Source: Acrocarpospora pleiomorpha (GTDB taxonomy: Bacteria; Actinomycetota; Actinomycetes; Streptosporangiales; Streptosporangiaceae). Taken from it: a stretch of DNA of 36,575 nt. Position 1 is the first letter of the stretch. The number at the start of each line of letters is the position of its first letter. The notes under the pieces were generated by a model that was not told the origin of the DNA, ran no database searches, and saw only the letters and a list, made by a program, of their open reading frames with translations. This document shows positions 29,998 to 36,575 of this stretch, one piece after another. The DNA is taken from contig NZ_BLAF01000092.1 of assembly GCF_009687885.1 (NCBI RefSeq), positions 1-36,575 on the forward strand. Reading direction: 5' to 3'. Both the position numbers and the translations under genes were made by a program.

Positions 29998-32718
29998 ATG
30001 ATGGACATTCGCGTTCTCGGTCCGTTTGGCGTCTTCCGGGACGGCGAACCCCTGAAGGTCAGTCCGGCCAAGATGTCCGGGCTCTATGTCGCCTCTCTCG
30101 CGATGACAGTGGAGCTGAGGGCCTCTCACACGTACGTCGCGCAGCGGCTCTGGCCAGGTGAGTCGGTTGACAACATGGGAGGACGGCTTCGCCAGTACGT
30201 CGCCGAACTGCGCAGAACAGCGCCGGAACTGGTGCCCATCCGCATGGGCAGCCAGCAGTGCAGCCTTGCGGTACCACGGGAGGCTGTCGACTACCTAAGG
30301 TTCTGGGACCTCCTGCGCATCGCGCGGGGACAAGGAGCCGCCGAGAAGATAGCGACGCTACAGGCGGCCCTCGACGAGTGGAGTGGCGACCCGGTGGAGG
30401 ACATAACAAGCACAGGGTTTGACGCCGACAGAGCCAGGCTCGTTGGCGAGTGGCAGAGCGCCTGGATCCTGTATCTCAGCGCATTGCTTGAGACTGGCCG
30501 TGCCATGGAAGCGCTTGAGGAAACTCGCGAGCCGCTGGACCGATGGCCGGACAACGAGAGGCTATTCAAGGTCAAACTAGATGTCCTGCAAACCCTCGGC
30601 GGGTTTACGGCGGTGCGGGACGCGATGACGGAGTGGGAAAGCTTCGGCAAGAAACCGAGCACCGACCTGACGGCGCACTGCCGTAACCTTCTGGGAGTCG
30701 TGCACGGCCCGACTCGCCCGAGCCGCCCGGCGGTTCCCCACCAACTGCCCGCACACCGACCGACTCTCGTAGGACGTGCGGCGGAATACGCGGCGCTCGA
30801 CCGGCTGCTCCTGGACGACGTACCTTCCGGCTCACGATTGGTTGTCCTCAATGGAATGCCCGGCGTGGGAAAGTCTGCGCTCATCCTGAGCTGGGCGCAC
30901 AAGGTGGATGCGCACTTCGAAGACGGCTGCCTTCACTTCGACCTCAATGGCCATGCCGCGACCGAGCCCGCCCCGACCGAGCAGGTGCTCGCGCACTTCC
31001 TCAACAGGCTCAAGGTCGATCCGAGCACCCCTTCACCGGACGGAATGATTGAGGCATACCGCTCGACCGTGGCCAGCCTGAACATACTCGTGGTGCTCGA
31101 CAACGCACGGAACGCCGAGCAGGTCCGCCCCCTCCTGCCAGGACCGGGGACCTGCGCCGTGATTGTCAGCAGTCGCAACCGGCTTGATAGTCTGGTGGCA
31201 TACGAAGGCGCACAGGTCATGAAGATTGACCGGCTTTCCCGCAACGATTCCCTGAGGCTGTTGGCGGAAGAGGGCGCTTTCACCCTCTCTGCGAATGCCG
31301 CGGTCGGGGACGACCTGGCTGATTTCTGCGGCGATCTTCCGCTGGCCCTGGTCATCGTCGGTGCGCTGGTCAGGAACCGTGATTTCGGTGACCTCTGGCA
31401 GACCCGAAACGCACTGCGTGGCATCGCGACACGCCTGGCCAACCTCCAGGTTGCCGGCTGCGAGGACCTCAACATCGAGGCGGCATTCACCGCCTCGTAC
31501 CGTGCCCTCTCTGGGGAAGCGCAGCGCCTGCTCTGGCATCTGGCGATACACCCGGGGCCGACAGTGAGCCGTGCCGCCATTTACGTTCTGGAAGACAGGA
31601 TTGCGAACGAGCCTCGGTTGCCGGCGCTGGAGGAGCTCCAGGCCGCGCATCTGCTGGAGGAGCCGCACAACCAACGCTATAAACTCCACGACCTCACCAG
31701 GAGGTTCGCGGAACGGCGGGCGGACGCGCAACCCGATGACGAATGCCGGAAAGTCGCTGTCAAAGTCTTCGATTTCCTGATGCACAATTCCTGGTCATGC
31801 GACCGGGTCCTGGTTCCCGGGCGAATTCTGCCCATCGACCTGCCGTCCGGGTCCGCCCACGTGGCGCCGTCCGGTATCGCCGAGGCCATGGCCTGGTTCG
31901 CCGCCGAGTACGAAACCATCCTTCAGGCGATCGACCGAGCCGCAGAAATGGACATGCATCGCCATACCTGGCTTCTGGCGATGGCCCTGGTGACCTACCA
32001 GTGGCGCGCCAACAAGTACGCCGACGCGGCCAAGACGTTGGGCCTGGCTGCCGAGGCCGCAAAGGAGGTTGCCGCATCGGGCGAGCGGGCCATGGTGGAG
32101 CGAATGCTCGGCGGAACATATCGAGGTATGGGCAATCGCCAGACGGCTAAATGGCATGCGAAGCGGGCGGTAGGCTTCGCGCAGGAGGCCGGAGATTTAC
32201 GGGCGACCGTGCTGAGCCAGAACGCGCTCGCGATTCTCTGCCGCGAGACCGGGGATCTCATCGAGGCACGCATGCTTTTCTCTGGGACGCTGCCATCGTT
32301 TCGCCAGTTGGGCGATCCGCTCGGTGAAGCAGTCGCTCTGAATGGTCTGGGCTGCATCCATCTGAGCCATGGCGAGCATGAGGAGGCCCTGTCCCACTGC
32401 GATGCCGCCGTCCGACTGTTCGCCACGACCAGTGACATCAACGGTCATGCCAATGCGCTGGTCAACCGGGGACGGACGCGTTTCGCCCGAGGCGAGTACA
32501 ACTCCGCAGCCGCAGATCTGGCCGCAGCGCTCGCCGGCTACCAGAAGCTGAGCTATCCGCGGAACGAGGCGAACACTCTCCTGGAGTTCGCCGACTCGCT
32601 CGTGGCCTTGCAACGTACTGACGAGGCACGTGAAATGCTGATGCGCGCTGAGTCGCTCTTCAACGAGTTGAGGGAATCAACCGATGAGGTCGCGGACCGG
32701 ATCCGGAGGCTAGGCTGA
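29998..32718 (+). CDS. SARP-type regulator with NB-ARC and TPR domains (AfsR-like)
   Basis: Predicted 906-aa cytoplasmic regulator. Residues 1-235 are the SARP region: a winged-helix OmpR-type DNA-binding part (MDIRVLGPFGVFRDGEPL, RLRQYVAELRR) and a bacterial transcriptional activation domain. NB-ARC/STAND ATPase motifs follow: LVGRAAEYAAL, Walker A in NGMPGVGKSAL (~286-293), ILVVLDNARNAEQVRPLL as Walker B, and GDLPLAL. The final ~250 residues are TPR-like helical pairs (EALSHCDAAVRLF, RGEYNSAAADLAAALAGYQK). ATG 29998 and ATG 30001 are adjacent; the latter has better spacing from TGGGA and begins like typical SARPs. Such proteins switch on nearby genes after a ligand or partner triggers the STAND ATPase. 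No antibiotic cluster is visible; the kinase and nuclease genes beside it may be its targets. Confidence 0.88.
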   Translation: MMDIRVLGPFGVFRDGEPLKVSPAKMSGLYVASLAMTVELRASHTYVAQRLWPGESVDNMGGRLRQYVAELRRTAPELVPIRMGSQQCSLAVPREAVDYLRFWDLLRIARGQGAAEKIATLQAALDEWSGDPVEDITSTGFDADRARLVGEWQSAWILYLSALLETGRAMEALEETREPLDRWPDNERLFKVKLDVLQTLGGFTAVRDAMTEWESFGKKPSTDLTAHCRNLLGVVHGPTRPSRPAVPHQLPAHRPTLVGRAAEYAALDRLLLDDVPSGSRLVVLNGMPGVGKSALILSWAHKVDAHFEDGCLHFDLNGHAATEPAPTEQVLAHFLNRLKVDPSTPSPDGMIEAYRSTVASLNILVVLDNARNAEQVRPLLPGPGTCAVIVSSRNRLDSLVAYEGAQVMKIDRLSRNDSLRLLAEEGAFTLSANAAVGDDLADFCGDLPLALVIVGALVRNRDFGDLWQTRNALRGIATRLANLQVAGCEDLNIEAAFTASYRALSGEAQRLLWHLAIHPGPTVSRAAIYVLEDRIANEPRLPALEELQAAHLLEEPHNQRYKLHDLTRRFAERRADAQPDDECRKVAVKVFDFLMHNSWSCDRVLVPGRILPIDLPSGSAHVAPSGIAEAMAWFAAEYETILQAIDRAAEMDMHRHTWLLAMALVTYQWRANKYADAAKTLGLAAEAAKEVAASGERAMVERMLGGTYRGMGNRQTAKWHAKRAVGFAQEAGDLRATVLSQNALAILCRETGDLIEARMLFSGTLPSFRQLGDPLGEAVALNGLGCIHLSHGEHEEALSHCDAAVRLFATTSDINGHANALVNRGRTRFARGEYNSAAADLAAALAGYQKLSYPRNEANTLLEFADSLVALQRTDEAREMLMRAESLFNELRESTDEVADRIRRLG

Positions 32719-32759
32719 TGCGCGCCTCCACTTGGGTCGGATCCAAGCCGCTCTCCCCT

Positions 32760-33653
32760 CTAAGGGAGCGGAATGCCTCGCCGTTTGCGGTACCACGTTG
32801 TGACATCCGGCGGGCGGAGTTTGGCGTGGCGCGCCGAGCCGGGAAGCGGAAGGACCGGCTTCAGGTAACGCAGCACCTCTATGACGTCAGCAGGACGATC
32901 CGCCGGGTCGACGGCCACCATGGCAAGGCCGAGATCCCTGAGTGTCGGATCCAACGCGCTAAGCCTGCCCGGAGCAAATGCCTGGCTGGCCCGGGTGGCA
33001 CCACGTGCGTTGCCATCGTAGGGAAGTGTGTGGGCGATCATTTCGAAGAGCACACAGCCCAGGGAGAAGATTTCACATGCCACGGTCGCCCGATTCCCGG
33101 GAAGATACTGCTCCGGGGCCGAGTAGCCCAGCGTACCGCTTGGCCAGGCCGGTACCACGCCACATTCAAGTGCGAAGCCCAGGTCAAGCAGGCGAATCTC
33201 ACCGTTGAGCTCGACCATGATGTTCGCGGGTTTGATATCCCGGTGAACCATCTGGCGGCTATGTACTTCCCACAGGATCTCACAAAGCTGACCGAGCACA
33301 GAGGCCGCGACTGCCGTCATGTGTGCACCGGGATTGACGGCAAATTTCTCGAGTGTCATTCCGGTGACCAGGTCCATCACGACATAGCGTCGGCCTCGAT
33401 ACAAACCCGTCCCATGACACTCCGGTATCCCGCGTATTCCCGATAGCTTCTCAAGATTGCACGCTTCGCGTACAAATTCTTCCCGGCCCTCGGCGAAAAC
33501 GTCACTTTCCTCGAAGGATCGCTCTGGCTGGATCTTGACGGCGACTTCTCTTCCCTCCGCCAAGTCCTGCGCCACGACAACCGCCCCACACGCTCCCTCT
33601 CCCAAGGAGCGGATCACCCGATAGCGGTCATCAATGACCGTACCGACGTTCAC
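32760..33653 (-). CDS. Soluble Ser/Thr protein kinase
   Basis: Predicted 297-aa protein made of a kinase domain only. Motifs: glycine loop SLGEGACGAV (~17-25), VAVK with Lys40, catalytic HRDIKPANIM (137-146), DLG in place of DFG (157-159), and SAPEQYLPG as the activation-segment end. All residues needed for catalysis appear present. There is no transmembrane helix or PASTA repeat, unlike PknB. GTG 33653 with GGAG upstream is chosen; the longer frame to 33725 overlaps the divergent gene. It is tail to tail with the SARP gene and only 53 bp (start to start) from the nuclease gene, suggesting a shared bidirectional promoter and function. Confidence 0.87.
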   Translation of the reverse strand: MNVGTVIDDRYRVIRSLGEGACGAVVVAQDLAEGREVAVKIQPERSFEESDVFAEGREEFVREACNLEKLSGIRGIPECHGTGLYRGRRYVVMDLVTGMTLEKFAVNPGAHMTAVAASVLGQLCEILWEVHSRQMVHRDIKPANIMVELNGEIRLLDLGFALECGVVPAWPSGTLGYSAPEQYLPGNRATVACEIFSLGCVLFEMIAHTLPYDGNARGATRASQAFAPGRLSALDPTLRDLGLAMVAVDPADRPADVIEVLRYLKPVLPLPGSARHAKLRPPDVTTWYRKRRGIPLP

Positions 33654-33706
33654 ATCATCTCCAGCAACGACAACCTCAACGGCCACTCCGGAAAGGTGAC
33701 AGCAGC

Positions 33707-35149
33707 ATGTCAGAATGGCGCCCACCCCGAGGGCTCAAACCGTTCGCCGGGATCATAAAAGTCTCCGTCGCCACAGTCGCCTCAGGGGACTACCAGTGTC
33801 CCGCCGAGACAGCGATGAAGGCCCGCGGCCTCAAGCCGGTCATGCACGCTGCGCGCGGGCCACAAGAGTCGCTGGAGGACTTCGCGTTCGGCCCATTCAT
33901 GGCCGACCTCGACGAGGAGGAAGGCGTCCAGCGCGGGCGCTACCCCTCAAGGCGACGGCCGATGCACGACGGGTTGCGGGCGTGGACCGCAAACGCCCAT
34001 GCGATGTACCAGCGGGCGTTTCCTGTGGGAGGAGAAGCCCCGCTCTTACCGGCCACAATTCCCTGGGTCTACCACAGAAGGCTGCGAAGGCCCGATCGGC
34101 GTGGTGCCACCGAGTACGAGATCAGCGCCTGGGGCCGCCATCTGCTGTCCTCGGACGGCAGGATTCGGGAACTGCGACTGCTCGCGCATCGGTCGGACAA
34201 GCACCGTACGGACGGGGAACGGTCCATCGCCGCTCTCGTGGCGGCCGAGGGCGGACCAGGCCCACTGCCCGATCTCGTCCGCGTGGTGCAGGTTGGCCTC
34301 TCGGATGGGCATATCCGGCCGTTGTTCGAGGGGGACCGAGGAGCCGCGCTGGCGCTCTTCGAGGAACATGGCAGGGAACGCCTCGAAGAGGCGGTCGACG
34401 GCACTGAATTCCGACCGGGCACGGCATGTACGAAGTGTTCGTTCATCACCGTATGTCCAGCGCTTAAGCCGGCCACGGGACTGCTCGGTATCAATGACCG
34501 CCCTCAGCCACGCAGGAGCTGGTCGCCCACCAACGGCCGGAGGTACGTCGTCTGCCCGGCGCGTGACCACCTGCGGCGTCTGAACCTTCCGGTGGAGCGG
34601 GAGATCGAGAACTCCCCTGCCGCCGAACGCGGACGGGCGGTGCATGATTTCCTCGAGCGCCGTCACCGTGATGAGCCGGAGCGGCGCTGCGCGCCTGACA
34701 TCCCGCCGGATTGGGTCAATCCCAAATACACGCTGTCCGACGAGGACCAGCTCCTGGCGCTACAGCTGCTGCGGTACCACGCGGCCGTCTGTCCCCTCCG
34801 CCATGCCCAGCCCAGCTCGGTCCAGGTCGAACGTACCTTGGCCTACCACGACAGAGCGGCGGACATCATCGTGATCACCAAACCTGACCTGCTGTACCGG
34901 GACCAGAACTCTTGGGTATGGCGTGAGCTCAAGACGCGGAACCGTGAGAAGCGCCGGTCCGCCGACCTGATCGATGGCAATCCTCAGCTGGCGCTCGCGG
35001 TGCTGCTGGTCGGACGTGGTGACCTGGGTGGGTCGCGCACACGAGCCCGAATCGAACTGGAGGTACTGCACCCCGGCGGCGCCGACCTGGAAATCATTGA
35101 CCCCTTCACACCCTCGGTACGAGAGGCCGCCCGAGCCGTCGAGCAATAG
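33707..35149 (+). CDS. Two-module PD-(D/E)XK nuclease-like protein, truncated by IS256 insertion
   Basis: 480 residues remain. The first module starts like RecB/Cas4-type nucleases (VSVATVASGDYQCP, Cys31) and ends with Cys241-x2-Cys244-x5-Cys250 followed by Pro. This is the four-cysteine iron-sulfur spacing of AddB/Cas4 nucleases; its active-site acids look degenerate. The second module begins at about 283 (VVCPARDHLRRL, GRAVHDFLERRH) and has an intact catalytic motif: Asp394 in TKPDLL, then Glu407-x-Lys409 in RELKT. Its expected C-terminal cysteines are absent because the IS element starts at 35141; the final Glu-Gln-stop is IS sequence. ATG 33707 has GAAAGG 10 nt upstream. It diverges from the kinase gene. 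I do not recognise a named family; phage defence or DNA repair are possible. Confidence 0.75.
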   Translation: MSEWRPPRGLKPFAGIIKVSVATVASGDYQCPAETAMKARGLKPVMHAARGPQESLEDFAFGPFMADLDEEEGVQRGRYPSRRRPMHDGLRAWTANAHAMYQRAFPVGGEAPLLPATIPWVYHRRLRRPDRRGATEYEISAWGRHLLSSDGRIRELRLLAHRSDKHRTDGERSIAALVAAEGGPGPLPDLVRVVQVGLSDGHIRPLFEGDRGAALALFEEHGRERLEEAVDGTEFRPGTACTKCSFITVCPALKPATGLLGINDRPQPRRSWSPTNGRRYVVCPARDHLRRLNLPVEREIENSPAAERGRAVHDFLERRHRDEPERRCAPDIPPDWVNPKYTLSDEDQLLALQLLRYHAAVCPLRHAQPSSVQVERTLAYHDRAADIIVITKPDLLYRDQNSWVWRELKTRNREKRRSADLIDGNPQLALAVLLVGRGDLGGSRTRARIELEVLHPGGADLEIIDPFTPSVREAARAVEQ

Positions 35150-36574
35150 TCAATACCTGTGGATCAAGAACCTCAGGCGGCTACCGAGGATGATTCTTCG
35201 TCGGGTCGTTCAACGAGCTTGCCGCTGACGAACTTCGCCCCGGCGCGGACCAGGGCGACCAGGTGGGGTGCGTTGACCGCGCGCCAGCGGGCCTGGGCCG
35301 ACTCGATCAGCTTGAAGGCCATGGCCAGCCCGGCGGCTCGCGAGCCCGGCCCTTTGGTGACCTTGGTCCGGTGACGCACGGTCGCGAAGGTCGATTCGAT
35401 CGGGTTGGTCGTGCGCAGGTGCACCCAGTGCTCGGCGGGGAAGTCGTAGAAGGCGAGCAGCTCCTCCAGGTCGTCGGCCACTTTGGCCACGGCCTTGGGA
35501 TGCTTGGCGCCGTAGGCGGTCTGGAAGTCCTTCACGGCGGTCTGGGCGTGATCCTTGTCCTCGGCGTTCCAGATCTCGGCCAGGGCTTTCTTCGCGCCCG
35601 GGTGAGCCGACTTCGGTAGCGCCCCCAGCACATTGGCAATCTTGTGAAACCAGCACCTCTGCTCTCTGGCCTGCGGAAACACCTCCCGTAAGGCACCCCA
35701 GAAGCCCAGCGCGCCGTCACCGACGGCCAGCACGGGCGCGCTCATGCCACGCCGCTTGCAGTCCCGAAGAAGATCGGCCCACGACTCGGTGGACTCGCGG
35801 TAGCCGTCGGCCAGGGCGATGAGCTCTTTGCGGCCGTCGGCGCGCACGCCGATCATCACCAGCAGGCACAGCCGGTGCTCTTCCAGCCGGATGTTGACGT
35901 GGATGCCGTCGGCCCACAGGTAGACGTAGTCGACACCGGACAGGTCGCGGGCGGCGAAGGCGCGCTGGTCGGCCTTCCACTGCCCGGTCAGCTTGGTGAT
36001 CACCGGCGCCGACAGCCCGGCGGTGGAGCCGAGGAACTGCCCCAGGGCGGGCACGAAATCCCCGCTGGACAGGCCGTGCAGGTAGAGCAGCGGCAGCACC
36101 TCGGTGATCTTCGGGGTCTTGCGCGCCCACGGCGGCAGGATCGCCGAGGAGAAACGCCGCCGCTCGCCGGTTTCGGGGTCGACGCGCTTGTCGTTGACGC
36201 GCGGGGCGGTGACCTCGATCGCGCCGGCCGCGGTGAGGATCTCCCGGCTCTGGTGGGAGCCGTTGCGCACGACCAGGCGGCGACCGTGCTCGTCACGCTC
36301 ATCGGTGAAGGCGGCGATGTAGGCGTCCACCTCGGCCTTCAATGCTTCGGCGAGCATCCGGCGGGCGCCCTCGCGGACGATCTCGTCGATCAGCGAGGAA
36401 GAGGAGGAAGCGTCGGGCAGACGGCGGTCGCCGTCGGCGGGGTCAGGGACTACGGTGAGCAACGGGTGTGCCTTCCCGACCGGCGTTGGCGCGTCGGTCA
36501 TGCTTGAGACTTGACATGATCATCGGGAAGGTACACCCCCTTCCCAGTAGATCCACAGGTCTTCAGCATTGCTC
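35141..36574. mobile_element. IS256-family insertion sequence (1434 bp)
   Basis: Imperfect terminal inverted repeats of about 25 bp, both reading GAGCAAT-N2-T-N-AA-N-ACCTGTGGATC inward, lie at 35141-35165 and 36550-36574. A single IS256-type transposase gene fills the interior. Only one base follows the right end in this window, so a target duplication cannot be seen. It interrupts the nuclease gene. Confidence 0.8.
35173..36501 (-). CDS. IS256-family (mutator-type) transposase
   Basis: Predicted 442-aa DDE transposase with no visible disruption. Hallmarks: EIVREGARRMLAEALKAEV near the N terminus, RNGSHQSREILTAAG, WADGIHVNIRLEEHRLCLLV with the first Asp, VLAVGDGALGFWGALREVFP with the second, the QRCWFHKIANVL block, and HLRTTNPIESTFATVRHRTK containing the catalytic Glu. 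The start is ATG 36501. It lies just inside the terminal repeats and is very likely functional. Its GC content is high and matches the chromosome better than the toxin region does. Confidence 0.93.
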   Translation of the reverse strand: MTDAPTPVGKAHPLLTVVPDPADGDRRLPDASSSSSLIDEIVREGARRMLAEALKAEVDAYIAAFTDERDEHGRRLVVRNGSHQSREILTAAGAIEVTAPRVNDKRVDPETGERRRFSSAILPPWARKTPKITEVLPLLYLHGLSSGDFVPALGQFLGSTAGLSAPVITKLTGQWKADQRAFAARDLSGVDYVYLWADGIHVNIRLEEHRLCLLVMIGVRADGRKELIALADGYRESTESWADLLRDCKRRGMSAPVLAVGDGALGFWGALREVFPQAREQRCWFHKIANVLGALPKSAHPGAKKALAEIWNAEDKDHAQTAVKDFQTAYGAKHPKAVAKVADDLEELLAFYDFPAEHWVHLRTTNPIESTFATVRHRTKVTKGPGSRAAGLAMAFKLIESAQARWRAVNAPHLVALVRAGAKFVSGKLVERPDEESSSVAA

Positions 36575-36575
36575 C

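Noticed and set aside
33654..33725. Upstream extension of the kinase to 33725
   Set aside because: It would overlap the start of the divergent nuclease gene and adds a cysteine-rich stretch with no similarity to kinase N termini; GTG 33653 has a ribosome site.

Overview
The window is GC-rich, with GC-biased third codon positions, frequent GTG starts, a lacI-binding-protein-permease-permease sugar operon that lacks its own ATPase gene, a Glu-Asp-Phe tRNA cluster and a SARP-type regulator. Together these indicate an actinomycete, most likely a Streptosporangiales-like filamentous actinobacterium. That placement is an inference; no 16S or other marker gene is present.

Positions 1-19,265 look mostly chromosomal. 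A glycogen-debranching-type glucosidase (minus) diverges from a lacI / binding protein / permease / permease operon. Two near-identical TTTGAACGWTCAAM boxes 30 bp apart precede lacI. Next come pyrD (tail to tail with the second permease), a pentapeptide-repeat protein and a degraded small gene. A Crp-like regulator, a divergent class III nucleotidyl cyclase and a 64-aa two-helix membrane protein then form a compact group; both the cyclase and the regulator lack canonical nucleotide-recognition residues. A GrpB-family gene follows. From 11.3 to 13.8 kb lie short, frameshifted or truncated genes, bracketed by two related terminator-like modules. After them come tRNA-Glu/Asp/Phe (minus), a membrane metallophosphoesterase, a zincin-like metallopeptidase, an MFS transporter, a PspC protein and a glutaryl-CoA dehydrogenase-like enzyme.

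Positions 19,266-26,638 are an island at the 3' half of a tRNA-Lys(TTT) gene. A 46-bp stretch from the anticodon loop to just past CCA is repeated exactly at 26,593. The island carries an intact IS, several remnants of related IS, and a large secreted modular protein (two DNRLRE-like modules, a carbohydrate-binding-like module, a Pro-Ser linker and a C-terminal NucA/NucB nuclease-like domain). Downstream of it is a DUF6461-like gene, a candidate immunity partner.

Positions 26,639 to the end look like a second accessory segment. A tyrosine integrase lies beside the second att copy and is split by a -1 frame change exactly at an AAAGGGC heptamer. It is followed by a HigB/HigA-like toxin-antitoxin pair, a 48-aa basic peptide gene, a SARP/NB-ARC/TPR regulator, a soluble Ser/Thr kinase and, divergent from the kinase, a two-module PD-(D/E)XK nuclease with an iron-sulfur-type cysteine signature. 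An IS256-family element cuts the nuclease gene and supplies its stop codon; it ends one base before the window does.

The best candidates for something undescribed are the non-canonical cyclase/Crp/membrane-peptide group, the NucA/NucB toxin with its putative immunity gene, and the regulator-kinase-nuclease group in the integrated segment. Functions are inferred from motifs read by eye; no database search was run.
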